Positions 36,636-46,986 are shown, counted from the first letter of the stretch. The stretch: 64,000 bases of DNA from Flammula alnicola (GCA_015499995.1 JADNRV010000009.1:372001-436000); one strand, 5' to 3'. Numbers and translations are program-made. Notes: generated by a model from the letters alone, not told the origin.

Positions 36636-37709
36636 CTCAGTAAAAAGCAAAGTCAGCCATAGTCAAGGCAAGGTCACGCAAGGTCAGCAAAAGTCGGCAA
36701 AAGTCAGCAAAAGTCCTTGCCTTCTTGAAAATTTCTTGGTATCGCAGACACCTCCGTATCATAGTCGTCTATTAGTCGTAGCTCAGTCATACACTAGTCA
36801 TACAAGTCTTACATTTGACGAAGTTTGGAGGAAGTCAGATTTCACGTTTGTCGGTGAACTGTGGGAAAGTTCCCATACATATCACGTGAATACAATGTTC
36901 AAATTCGCAACTTGGCTGAATTCGCAACTTGTTCTCTTCGCCCTCCTGACCACTTCATGTAAGTTCCAGCTCTACCTATCCGCATGGCCATCTCTTTTCT
37001 ATGGTAAGTGGTTGTCTTTATTCCTTTTTTGCAAGCACTTAAACCATTTAGTGCCACCCCAGAGGCATACAATGCCGATTGGCGATCGCGATACTGAACG
37101 CTACGCAGAAGGCTTGAGGAGAGGGTCGACGGACGGGGATGGATTCCAAGATAAGGGTATGCCTCCTTTCCTTTTCTTGCGCGCCATTGACTCATACTTT
37201 GTGCAGACCCCACCTCCACTTGCACCAAGCGCGGAATAAATCCTCGAAGGACCAGAATTCGTGGACCGGCGTGGATGCGGTCATTGAGTCAAGTTAGGAA
37301 CGGGTAATGAGGTGCTATGCTGGGTTTAGGATTATGGTAATACCCTCCATCTTTGTATTGGTACATATGTAGTATCTGGTGTAGGAATATACCTTTATTC
37401 TTTGTGCTTTCTAAATGCCTGGAGTGAGGAATATTAAAGAGAACGTCTTGGATCTGACTTTTATATGACTATTTAATTTGCAATTAGCCGTCATCAGAGT
37501 TTGGCTGATGCATGACTAGTGTATGATCAGCCACGACTAGAGAATACACTGTAATGACAATCTACTGACTATAGACAACATTGACCTGTTCCCGCAAGTC
37601 AAAAACGCGTTCCCCAAAGCAGATAATAGTCAATGAAAGGTAAGTTTTTCTATTTTCGACTATTTCGTGACCAATTCATGACCAACTACTGACTTCATTT
37701 TTTACTGAG
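36636..37709 (+). mobile_element. Nested TIR DNA element with 7-bp target duplication
   Basis: The ends are CTCAGTAAAAA...TTTTTACTGAG, imperfect inverted repeats that share a further AGTCAG a few bases inside. The flanks both read TGTGACC (36629-36635 and 37710-37716), and the undisturbed LTR has one copy, so a 7-bp target duplication was made on insertion. Subterminal DNA is packed with short GTCA / AGTC units. There is no transposase, so the element is non-autonomous. A 7-bp duplication fits few superfamilies well; I do not assign one. It carries the small gene listed next. Confidence 0.82.
36895..37307 (+). CDS. Small secreted-protein-like gene inside the nested element
   Basis: Three exons splice cleanly. 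ATG 36895 gives MFKFATWLNSQLVLFALLTT, a basic end plus hydrophobic core that reads as a signal peptide. An intron starting at the GTAAGT near 36960 joins to PPQRHTMPIGDRDTERYAEG, then LRRGSTDGDGFQDK. A second intron (GTATGC...TGCAG) joins to DPTSTCTKRGINPRRTRIRG, with the stop at 37307. The product is about 89 residues and basic. Similar short signal-peptide genes with a R/L-G-L-x-x tract recur in basidiomycete genomes, but I do not know a function. It may be passenger DNA captured by the element. The splicing is inferred, not seen. Confidence 0.5.
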
Positions 37710-38341
37710 TGTGACCAGCCTTACAGGATAGTTTTGATTCGCGAATGGCTACCACCTGCGCCCGTCACGACTTTTATGCGGAGCTTTTTCAAAAATTTGT
37801 CCAGCTTCTTGAAGTTTGGGTGGTCCGGTGACAGCCTAAGTTCACGGCGGTTGCTGATTCCAAGGAAATCCATGCACACATCAATAAGCGGACCACTCTG
37901 GTACCTGTTCAGACACTTGAATTAGTGATCTGGTGAAGTGAGACCTTGATCGAGTAAACGCACACGGCGGCACTGCATGTATCGACAGTCAGAATCATCT
38001 TTCCGATTGTCGGTCGGACAGACCTTGGTACATCAAAATCAACGACTACTCAAAAATCAGGAGCTTTAAGGGAACGACTGACTGAAAGATCCCTCGCCAG
38101 AGCTCAATCCCAGAGCCAGAGATGCGGCTCGCACCTCTTCCTGTGAAATACGCACGCCCATTGTTGGTATTATTTCTAACGGGGATATTATTGCTCTTTT
38201 GAAAACTAATGACACTCCAAAAATAAAAATAAAAATTAGTGTCGTCACCTTGACATCATGCTTGTGTCACGCTCACGGCTCGCACACGCCTCCTGAGTCC
38301 TTACATTTGTAGTACTATTTCCTCTGACTTCAACCACTACC

Positions 38342-39436
38342 ATGGTTAACCGTCGTATCAGTGATGATTTGAAAATGGCTGCCCTTAGACTCAAAGCTCG
38401 TGGTCGTGATTCTATGCGAGAAATCCTTCAAATAGTTCGATTCTCTCGCAAGACCTTCTATCGAGTTCAGCGAAGATATCATCAAGTTGGAACTGTCGCA
38501 AAAGCACAAGCAATCGGTACAGGACGGCCTCGCAAAGCACTGCATCAAGACATCCAGTACCTTATTCGGCTGGCACATCACAAGCCGACATTATTTCTAG
38601 ATGAATATCAACGCCGGTTGCAAGAATATCGGCTCCTGTCTCTCTCAATGGCAACAATTCATCGCGAACTTCAGCGAGTTGGTCTTAGCATGAAAAGGGT
38701 TCAGAAAATGGCAGCGGAAAGAGATCCTATCAAGCGTGCAGACTTCGTCTGGAGGATCTCTCAGTATCCAGCAAATTATCTTTTACCGCTCGATGAGGTA
38801 TCAAAAGACAACCGTACTTATGCTCGTCTGTGGGGCAGATCAGAGGTTGGTGCTCGTGTCGAGGCTAGTCAGCCTTTTGTTCGCAAGCGCCGGTTCTCTA
38901 TGCTTGCAACAATGGCCTTGGATGAAGGTATAATAGCGGCACATGTTGTTGAAGGATCGTTTACTCGTGAACTCTTCCTCAAGTATCTTCGTGACGATCT
39001 GGTCTGTCCCACTCTCATTAGACTCAGATAATTCTAATCCTGATTTTTTCGTGTTGATGATTGACATATACAGCTGCCTCTAACGTCACCGTATCCAGGA
39101 CCACGAAGTGTACTTGTGATGGACAATGCACGGATTCACCATCATGACGACATAACTGAATTAGTTGAACGCTATGGTAAATTATCTATCTCCGAGCTTT
39201 TGTTTCCATATTGACATCTACTTACAGGTTGTCGTATCGAATATCTTCCACCATATTCCCCTGATTATAACCCGATAGAACCAGCATTCTCTGCGATCAA
39301 AGCTCATCTTCGTCGCCAAGGTCTCTACTTCTACCAGGAAAATGCTCTTTATTCAGAGCTCTACGACGCTTGTTCATGTATCACTCCGCAGATGACTTGG
39401 GGATATTTTCAACGCTCAGGTTATTATGTTGGTTGA
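38342..39436 (+). CDS. Tc1/mariner-type DD34E transposase
   Basis: ATG 38342 (MVNRRISDDLKMAALRLKAR) starts an N-terminal helix-turn-helix (RGRDSMREILQIVRFSRKTF, then GRPRKALHQDI and MATIHRELQRVGLS). The catalytic domain follows: first Asp in PLDEVSKDNRTYARLWGR. An intron from 39000 (GTCTGT) to the CAG before CTGCCT joins to the second Asp in SVLVMDNARIHH. A further intron ends at ACTTACAG and joins to YSPDYNPIEPAFSAIKAHLR with the catalytic Glu. I count 34 residues between Asp and Glu, i.e. DD34E. The frame is open to the stop at 39436, so the protein may be functional. I could not define the TIRs, so the element ends are uncertain. Confidence 0.9.
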
Positions 39437-39541
39437 TGTGTGCTCCTTACAATAATGATAGTAGAAAGCAAACAAATTCATAGAGCTAGTAGGAGGCAGA
39501 CGACATGAGTAATAATCGAGGACAGTCAAGTCTATATGGTA

Positions 39542-41080
39542 TCAAGAATCCCAAGTACAGTAGTTCATCCAGCGTTGTTCTGCATCACGTAGAGTTCCGA
39601 GCTCACCAAGTAACAGACCACCTTCTCCACGAAGGTCTTCGTCTTTCATCCAGCGGAGAACATGAGGGCCTTGGACGCCGAGTTTCGCGAGCTTATCTTG
39701 AAGCATATCTGGAACCTCGAACTGATGGCAAAATGTCGCAAGGTCCATCTTCGGCCATTTAGTTATATCAATTGTGGGCTTCTTTGGCTCCGCTGCCACT
39801 GGAGGAGCCAGAGGAGCTGCGATTGGAGGAGCTGCCGCCAGAGGAGCCAGAGGTTGCACAGCTGATCCACGAAGGAGTTCAGCAAGTCCGTCGAAACTGA
39901 CATAGATGTTAGATCCAGCGGTAGCGCCGCCAGCGACAGTAGCGGCTCGACACTTGGCCATCATTGCGATATCTGCATTAGCATTTGTCGCCGTAGAATC
40001 GAAAAGCTTCATATTGGGGGGATGCTGTTCGTCTACACCTTCTCGGTCAGATTCCTAGACAAGCTATGTCAGAAGCCTAAAAACGGTCAATGATTTTAGA
40101 TGTCTGACAATAGCAGCAGCCCACGTCCGAAGATGAAGGTGCGTGAGGTGTATATGTGCCGTATTTTCAGCATCTACCCAACAGGGCCCCGCAAATGTGC
40201 ATTTGCGATCTTCACACATGTGGATTTCAGTCAGACGTTTGATAATGGCATCTTGATTGATTTCTTCTTCCGTTGGGACATGCTTGACAAATTGTCAACG
40301 ATGACACAAGTTCATCGTCAGATACAGAGATACTCACCTTCTTCTTCTTCTTCTTCGACTTACTATTTCCATCATCTTCATCCTCCGACTCTTCAGCACG
40401 TTCCTTGAGTGCGGCCTCCGCCTCGGGAGTCTAAAGTCATGCAGAGGATCAAACCGATTAGTGATTCCACATTGCGCAACAAATATATGCGTACCAGCTT
40501 TTCCTTTATCGTGAGTTTCACCTGCGCTGACGGTTTCTTCCCAGCCTCTTCTAAGAAAGTCTCCCAGTCATCTTCAGACACCATAGCAATGTCTTTTAGT
40601 TGCGTCCGTGGGATGGTGTACTCGAGTGAGAACATCGCGGCTGTTTTCTCCCTCAGATTACCATGGCGATCGAGGCCTCCTTGACATAGGTCTTTCCTCT
40701 GCAAACTTTGCCAGAGAATCTTTACGAGACCTTGGATGAAGGAGCTATTCTCGTGAACATACACGACTTTGGTCGTGACTGGCGGCTTTGCATTGGCGCG
40801 TCGTTTCTCACCAGCTTTCGGAGGTGGGAGCAGGCCGATAAACGAGACACTAAGTTGGATGCCTTTTCCATCATTATGAATGCTCTCTAATGCCGATAAA
40901 AGCAGCTACATAAGTTGGGGGTAAAGTTGAAGGAAGAGGCTTGTACAACGTACTATTTTTCTTGCCAGATGTCTCTTTTTCCATCTCCTCTTCTTCAGAT
41001 TCACTATCTATGCTGGATTGAGAGTTATTAGCACTGGATTGAGAGTCCTGGGACTCCTGTTCATGATCAGATACGGGCAT
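39542..41080 (-). CDS. Agaricomycete repeat-family protein: acidic N-terminus and SAM-like tail
   Basis: The likely start is ATG 41080 (MPVSDHEQESQDSQSSANNS), then a Glu/Ser run (SESEEEEMEKETSGKKN). A middle exon follows with MFSLEYTIPRTQLKDIAMV, then SEDDWETFLEEAGKKPSAQV. The last exon is Ala/Pro-rich, then WPKMDLATFCHQFEVPDMLQ, KLGVQGPHVLRWMKDEDLR and LGELGTLRDAEQRWMNY, which resembles a SAM/sterile-alpha fold. I know this order of blocks from multicopy genes in Agaricomycetes that often sit near transposons. No activity is known. Not all intron ends were fixed. It lies inside an Argonaute intron on the same strand. Confidence 0.6.
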
Positions 41081-41952
41081 CTTAGGGTATAGCTTCAGCA
41101 AGTCAAACGAATCACAAATGGACATGTTGTGGAAGACAGGAAAACGTTGTGACAATGTGTGACGTGAGCGTTGAGAAGGTGACGCGGAGTTCGGAAAATA
41201 TTTCCGGAATGTCATTAGATTTGAAAAGAGCAATAATAAGATAAACTTATAGCTAAATTTCGGGCTTACTGATTTGGACCCTGTCGAATCACCAACTGGA
41301 TAAGATTCGTTGCGACCAAGGCTCTTGTAGTACTGCTCCTCTTATGAGTGAGATCGCTGACATCGCTGTTGATAAACAGCCATCTAAGAGGAAAGCAAGG
41401 AGGTCATCATAATGAAAACGAACCTCGGTACAATCGGTGCACTATTGGTTAGATTCAATCTGATCTGGTAAGCGCCCCGACTGCCAGGCTCAGCCTGCGT
41501 CGTCCTGCCGAGATTGATGGTGAACTGCAACGACGATTAATTTAAAATCCAATGATGAACGAAAAATCCAATCAACATACAGTCGCTCCGCTATTACCGC
41601 CCAGATTGAGTTGCCCTGGGGAGTATGCGATGGCCTGACCATCGTAGACGAGGCGCGGATTGAAGATCTGTGGTGCAACGACATTTTGGAGATGGTGCAC
41701 AAGTTGGATTTTCTTGTTCCGCTGATCCACGGGAGGATTGAAAACTATACATATTTACATGATTATATTTACATGACAAGAAACGAATACAGATGCGTTT
41801 ACTGACCGACTGCAGGGTCATGTCGCATGGTCATCAGGCGATATCTTTTTCCTCGTTAGATTATTCAACTCACCATCATACATGAAGTACTCTCTGGTGG
41901 GAACCTTCGTTATAGCAAACGCATTTGTGGTGATCTTGATTTTGCTGGACAT

Positions 41953-42804
41953 CGAAATACACCAGGGCGTGGTTGTAGTAGGAGTGCGTGGAAGAAAGTG
42001 CTAGTAGATGGTGGCTGAAAGATGTCAAGTTGTAAATAGAGATAAGCTCGAGGTTGGTTGCGAACGAAGCGAGCAATCATTAATCATTACTTAATCATTC
42101 TCTGAGGGCTGAGGGCTGAGCGCTGAGCGCTGAGCACTGGCAGGGCGGACAAAGTCAAATGTCCTTCCGAAACGGAGGCCTCAGGCTGTGGCCTTGTTCG
42201 TTTCATATCTCTCTCGTTTCCTCCTCTACGCCTTCCACATCTTCTGTAGGAGTGCATTCAGTTGTATTCTATGGTTTTGTGCAAAAAAATTCGGTGTTTT
42301 GTGCCCGCCAACGCAGGAGCGGGATCCTTTACTACTTACTAAGTTGCTAGTATGGCCTCGCTGTGTAACAGAAAGGTCCCCCCTGTCGAAAATAACCATA
42401 TAAGGCAGTCCGCACTTTTGACATTCCGCCGCAAACTTGAAATTTTTTGGCAAGACTGCCCGCCGCGCCTCCATAGCATGTCTGTAGACTGTGATTCTGA
42501 ACCATTTTCATGCCGACTTACGTAACACGCACATTCGGAGCCAGCTCGGACGCGTGCGGACGCGCTCAAGCCTCAGGGTGCAGCGCTCAGGCCACGGGGC
42601 CCGGTCAGGGGTGCTGGGTGTCTGTATAAGTATACTGGGAACGTCTTTCAACGTTCTCCTAACTCTTCTGTCGTTTTCACGCCAACGTCGTGTAAAGTCG
42701 AGGTGATATCCCCCCACCATTTTACTGGCTCGATATCGCATTAATGACTAACCAACACTATCATGATATAGGCTTCCTGAACATAGACGGATTCGCCCCT
42801 AATA
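41953..42804. other. Gap upstream of the Argonaute and hydrolase genes
   Basis: This is a divergent intergenic region. It contains a short run of a CTGAG unit (ctgagggctgagcgctgagc) near 42.11 kb. No gene is supported. Confidence 0.45.
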
Positions 42805-44097
42805 ATGACCTCTACGGCACCACAAAAAAGGAAATATGCCGACGTGTCTTTGGGAGAGCTGGTGCATTGGACGACGGTCATGGCCCGCATACGTATGTCA
42901 GGAATCTTCTATAATCGCGGGTACATATGATCATCTTGTTTTCTCCCAGCTTTCGTCCTGCTGTGGCTCTGTGCGAAGAACCTCCTCTTCTACCGACAGA
43001 CGTTCAGACGCACGACCGCTTCCGCTATGATACGGTGGTTCAACAAGGAGTACAGTGTCGCTCAGATTCAATACATCACCCCACCCTCGGTGGACGCGTA
43101 CAAGGCCTGGGCGAAATCAAACAACTTGCCAATCACCGTGGAAGAGCTGGTGGACGACACGGCGTTGATGTGGATCGGGCCAAAACGGACGGACAAGGTG
43201 GTGTTGTACTTTCCTGGTCCGTACGATTTTACTATCCTTCAAACATACAAATCCATGGACTATTATTGGACAGGCGGCGCCTATTTCGCTCCTCTCCTCG
43301 ACTTCCCGATCGCATTCTGGCACTATGTGCAGAACGAGCTGAAGAAGGTCGACTGCGATGTTGGATTTGCTATTCTCGGATACAGTCAGTCCTTCTCATC
43401 GAAGAGATCTACATACCAACCAACCAACTGACCGATTCGTTCCTACACAGCACTTCTCCCTACCGCCGGCTTCCCGACCCAACTCCGCCAAGCCACAGTC
43501 GCGGTGGAACACGTCCTCACCTCTGGTGTCCACCCGAGCAACCTCCACATAGTAGGCGACTCCGCCGGGGGCAACCTCATCCTCTCCCTTCTCTCGCACA
43601 TCCTCCACCCACTACCCGGCATCCGCCCCATGACACCACTGCAAGCGCCCCTCCGCGGCGTCTACCTCATGTCCCCCTGGGTCGCGATGAAAAGCAATGC
43701 AGCATCTTTCAAATCCAATACCCCGCAGGAGATGTTCTCCACCGCCAACGTCGAAGACTACGGCGCGTTGTTCCTAGCCCACGTGCCCTCGGAGCGCGAG
43801 ATACCCTACGCCGAGGCTCTGCGCGCCCCCGATGAGTGGTTCGCCGGCCTCGACGGCGTCGTCGACCGCGTGTTGATGACCGCTGGTGGTGAGGAGCTGT
43901 TCCGCGACGATATCATCCAGTTCTCGCAGACGCTGTCCAGGGTGAAGCCGAACGAGTTTACTTTTGTGGTTCAGGAGGGCGGGTACCACGATGATCCCTT
44001 CCTTGATTTCCTCGTTAAATTGCCCCTGGATCAGCTGGGTTCGTTAACGCCTTTGATTGTACATTGGCTTGCGGCTGGTATTAAGCCGCCTCAGTGA
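42805..44097 (+). CDS. Alpha/beta hydrolase (lipase/esterase type)
   Basis: ATG 42805 (MTSTAPQKRKYADVSLGELV). An intron leads to a hydrophobic span, FVLLWLCAKNLLFYRQTFRR, suggesting a membrane anchor. Another intron starting GTCCGT is required to join VVLYFPG to GGAYFAPLLDFPIAFW, restoring the oxyanion-hole region. The catalytic serine lies in IVGDSAGGNLILSLL and the probable catalytic His in QEGGYHDDPF. The acidic residue is presumably in the LMTAGGEELFRDD stretch. The stop is at 44097. This is the alpha/beta-hydrolase-3 pattern; the substrate is unknown. A remnant of the same 3' end is found at 61 kb. A gene-sized frame in another phase (42927-43835) is a shadow. Confidence 0.88.
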
Positions 44098-44244
44098 AGG
44101 AACGTAATTTCTTCACCTTGAATTGGCCGTAGATAACCTCTAGTATGAGTATTTTTTCACAAGTTGGATTCGATTCGTCGATACCCGTATACGTACATAA
44201 TACATGATAAACATTCGTTAACGAACGCCGATAGAATCATAAGC

Positions 44245-44865
44245 GCTTACCAATGCAAGTGCGGGGGCAGCCAGATTGAGAGTAGAAGCAGCCGGCCCAG
44301 TCACCCCCTGATATCGACTGATATAGACTCGTTATCGAGATCGACCCATTGAGTAAACGTCGAGGAACAAGTATATGTGCACGACTTACATAGTGTGAGA
44401 TTGATGATTATAATATTGTGTTCTTGGAAGAACTGCGGGATGCTACAGGACATGTTGGGGAAGTACCCAGTAGGGACATCCTAGACGCGCATATCCATAT
44501 CAGCTCTTGTTCGGATTCGTCTGTTGGCAGGGGTTTTGGACTTTTGCAGGGACAGAGCTGTCGTTCCTCGCACAGAACCACACTTTAATATTGGTAGACG
44601 AGCGCTCAATGGGAGGCCTATTCAGAAAGAAGAAAAAGTTAAGAATCACCTCAACGCGAAAGATAAATCAGGCGGACGTACCACCCACGCTGTTGGAGGA
44701 TAGCTATTATTAGCCGGGAACTTGACGCCACACCCCGCAGTCCAACTGAACTACTGTTCTAAATATGTATGCCATGATCCCATGAATATAATTAGCGTCT
44801 ATTTTCGGTTTGCGGAACGCGATATAGGCTATAAAATAAGCACTTACCCCAGCATTGAACGAGTA
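44245..44865 (-). pseudogene. Glycoside hydrolase family 16 remnant
   Basis: The minus strand here matches the intact GH16 gene at 61.5-63.0 kb over the Ser/Gly-rich carbohydrate region (GCGVK-type block, IKVWFW-type block and the Cys-rich GDWAGN / GCPSTC region). The match is broken by frame changes, and both the N-terminal half (with the catalytic residues) and the last exon are absent. It lies at the same position relative to the hydrolase as in the 61 kb copy. Confidence 0.65.
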
Positions 44866-45735
44866 TTATTCTCGATATATATCAAGCGGGAATCTGTCTA
44901 CCTGCGCCGGCCCCGGGAAGCTCCCGGAGTTTGTTGTCCGGGTTTGGCGGATTTGACCCAACAACCGCCAAAATCTTGTCCGGTTTTGGCGGTTTTGTGA
45001 GCGCCGCAGGCGGACTCTTGTCGGGTTTCGCGGATTTGAGCTCCATTTCGGTGGAAATTTTTGAGAAACATATGAGCACGAGACGATCTCTTACTCGGAG
45101 AAAACCCTCACTGCAGTTGCCGCCTTGTAAGGTGTTTTCGCGCCCAAAGAGCCAGAATGTGATCGGATTAAAGGCAGCTCCGGCTCTTAAAATTCGCATT
45201 CCACGGGGCAATCTCGTGGCCAAAGCTTCAGCGAAACATTGAATGAGTTTCAAATACCTTACACATATATTAAAGGCTCATATGTACAAGGATAACGACG
45301 TTTGGGTACTCGACAGAAGGGGAAAAATCGTGCGCCGCAGGCAGCGGAAAAATATCTATTTTAGGAAGGACCCTGACAATCATTTTCGCGGATTTGAGAT
45401 CCGAATATGGATTTTGCCCGGACAACAAAGCCCAGGAGCGGAGAGGAGGTCAGATCTCAGGTGGGTACTTAAGCTTAAGAACAATCCTTATCTGAGCCGT
45501 TAGGCATCATGTGATCGCCATACCAAAGATGTCCAGCTGCGGAGAGGATTGGGAAGAACATGCCTATCCTTAGCGTAAGGTGTTGTACTGGTCCAGCATG
45601 ATTCCATGAAGGGGAATGCGAGGTTGTCGATGAGCATAGACAAAAGATCCGATGCTATGGGCCCAGAAAATGTCCCCCCCCCCGCGTCGCCATTCTTCCC
45701 ATATGCTCCGGCTGAGGGATTTAAGCCAAATTCAT

Positions 45736-45925
45736 TATTTTTTATGGAAAGCCGGACTGTCAAGCCTCCAAAGGCTTTGACAAATAGGTCGCGGCTGCTA
45801 ATGCCGGATGATATTGACATGTTGGAGATATCTTTAGGTCGTAAGGACCTCGGACACCCCATCTGTCGATATATTTTCTTGTCCTCATCGTCGGGTCGAC
45901 GGCAACATTAGAGGCTGTACTTAGA
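45736..45925 (+). repeat. Outer inverted repeat, left copy (R1)
   Basis: Matches 56101-56268 in reverse complement. The shared core runs through GGAAAGCCGGACTGTCAAGC, and a second block has GACATGTTGGAGATATCTTT. The frame in it encodes a peptide containing MGCPRSLRPKDISNMSISSG, conserved in both copies. Confidence 0.85.
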
Positions 45926-45929
45926 TTGT

Positions 45930-46345
45930 GGTGTTGATCATCAAAGGTGACAGGTCGAGTGTCAACCTTCATGCCAGATTCCTTGACAAACTCGTTACTC
46001 GGATTTATTGTAGCATTCAGCCTGGTAATAAGCAACGTAGTTAAAATGCCGATCGGGCATCAAGAATGAAAAAAACAAATAAATCACCCCTTCAGTAATT
46101 TTTTTGAGTCGTTCTTGAGGCCTGATCGTCGAGAATTTAACCACATCCACCGTTATGTTCTCTGGCACCTTCCGTTTGAATAGCTGCCCATGTTCAACCT
46201 CACAAAGTTCTGCAGGAACGATCTGGAACGATATCTTGGTTGGTAGCCTTACTGCCCATCAGGCCAGCACCAATGATCTGGGGCTGCCTGATATGTAGTC
46301 CATAAGCCTCTTGGAAATAATGCTGCAGGAGTAATCAGTATATTG
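45930..46345 (-). pseudogene. Argonaute PAZ-region fragment copy
   Basis: About 415 bp match 34350-34745 of the Argonaute gene. The copy includes FGMKVDTRP-like sequence and its intron, then the RLKKITEE, KMVEFSTIRPQ-like and VGVRLTGSK-like parts. It carries small insertions and substitutions that break the frames. No other Argonaute domain is nearby. It abuts the end of repeat R1 directly. Confidence 0.8.
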
Positions 46346-46986
46346 TTGATCTCAGGAATTTCACTGGGGTTCTGAGGGATGGGCTTGTTGAGAGCCGTGC
46401 GAGCTCCGCTTGCAACCGGCAGGTTGGCGGTGTCAAGCGCTGTCTGCACAATTTCCGCACTGCTGAGGCATTTTCGCGTGGTCTGCGCTGACGAATGATA
46501 TCCATCGCCTAGTATTTTTTTGTTACGTGCATTGCGCCGTTTTTTGCAGTGCTGGCGTGATTGCTGGCGTGATGGGTTCGATGGCGAGTTATCAGCGGTG
46601 TCAAGAGCTGGCGTTGGGTTGTCGAATCTTGCTTTTTTAACCGGCTGTGCATCTTTCATCGCGGACGTTATGGACGTAGCGCCTATTATAAAATGCAGTT
46701 CTGTGAGCATAATGTTGGATCTAAAGAAAACAGCAGCCGGCGGCTCACCGGGCAAAATTTCACTGCACTCATCCTCTCTGTCGATTGCTGCACGAAGAAG
46801 AGCGGGAAATTCTGCATCTCCTGAAGCAATCACAGGACAGGCATCCAGGGGCGAATTGGACGATGCATCTGCACTGGTAGCAGGAGCCTTCGTCGAGCCA
46901 ACTTTCGGCGCTAGAAACGTGTGGCATGCATGAGTAAACTTGCGACCAATTAAAAAAACAGACTGAGAGCCCAGGCATGAGCTCAA
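46249..46986 (-). CDS. Transposon-associated ORF, partly overlapping the Argonaute fragment
   Basis: A 245-codon frame contains KKRRNARNKKILGDGYHSS and SSAEIVQTALDTANLPVASG, resembling repeat ORFs that border mobile elements in Agaricomycetes. Its 3' end (position 46249 on) runs into the Argonaute fragment, so the present C-terminus is a fusion artefact. I cannot assign a function. Confidence 0.3.
   Translation of the reverse strand: MSSCLGSQSVFLIGRKFTHACHTFLAPKVGSTKAPATSADASSNSPLDACPVIASGDAEFPALLRAAIDREDECSEILPGEPPAAVFFRSNIMLTELHFIIGATSITSAMKDAQPVKKARFDNPTPALDTADNSPSNPSRQQSRQHCKKRRNARNKKILGDGYHSSAQTTRKCLSSAEIVQTALDTANLPVASGARTALNKPIPQNPSEIPEINNILITPAALFPRGLWTTYQAAPDHWCWPDGQ

Larger units (their letters stand above)
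34851..37725 (-). mobile_element. Gag-only LTR retroelement (TR-GAG-like) inserted in the Argonaute PAZ exon
   Basis: LTR copies lie at 34851-35033 and 36462-37725. The second is split by a nested element, and the two agree at every base I compared (TGTAAGCCTG...CCTTACA). The element is flanked by a 5-bp target duplication, GGATA, at 34846-34850 and 37726-37730. Removing it restores the Argonaute frame RIKTI-RGLVPEAG. The only internal ORF is a minus-strand Gag; there is no protease, reverse transcriptase or integrase. A purine run (GGGAGAG on the minus strand) abuts the left LTR, as expected for a polypurine tract. The 1.4 kb interior is far too short for an autonomous Gypsy or Copia element, so trans-mobilisation is implied. 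Confidence 0.92.
36462..37725 (-). repeat. LTR (5' copy relative to gag), interrupted
   Basis: Bases 36462-36635 plus 37717-37725 reconstruct the 183 bp LTR. The gap is a nested TIR element with its TGTGACC target duplication. Confidence 0.9.
38206..41269 (-). other. 3.06 kb Argonaute intron filled with foreign DNA
   Basis: The donor GTAAGC at 41269 follows ...VIRQGPN-CA and the acceptor TTAG at 38207-38206 precedes T-TTT-CAA. The phases match and give GPNHFQKSNNIPVRNNTNN, in line with Argonaute linker sequence. Other introns in this gene are 45-130 nt. The interval contains a Tc1-type transposase gene (plus strand) and a separate gene (minus strand). Confidence 0.7.
32206..41952 (-). pseudogene. 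Argonaute (RNA-silencing slicer) gene split by mobile elements
   Basis: The gene runs from ATG 41952 (MSSKIKITTNAFAITKVPTR) to MYFL-stop at 32206. In order: N domain (LQNVVAPQIFNPRLVYDG, exon 41744-41581); linker (ALVATNLIQLVIRQGPN); after the intron 41269-38206, GRAYFTGRGASRISGSGIEL, then WRGIFQSVRPTIGKM. PAZ region: GPLIDVCMDFLGI, RIKTIRGLVPEAG, KWPQIVGVRLTGSKATNQ. Mid: LLIIILPTNAAPIRN, IKTQC. PIWI: GADVGHPGPG, IIFFRDGVSEGEF, KRHHAVFFP, PAPVYYADLVC. PIWI catalytic positions read D, D and D (a DEDD-type set, with the Glu not placed). The exon 37914-34778 is cut at 37731/34850 by an LTR element. An in-frame TAA lies at 34198-34196, between VLGKKL and DPQSLESWVVINF. Both lesions would abolish the full protein. 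Everything else splices in phase, so inactivation looks recent. Confidence 0.9.

Noticed and set aside
36736..37239. 167-codon plus-strand frame in the nested element
   Set aside because: It reads through two introns of the small secreted-protein model. The spliced form starting at 36895 is more coherent.
41745..41873. 3-nt exon (TCG) in the first Argonaute intron
   Set aside because: A tiny exon could be drawn, but a single intron from 41873 to 41745 gives the conserved YDV join in frame with fewer assumptions.
42927..43835. 302-codon plus-strand frame over the hydrolase
   Set aside because: It is a Pro/His/Arg-rich shadow of the spliced hydrolase gene in another frame, which explains conserved motifs better.
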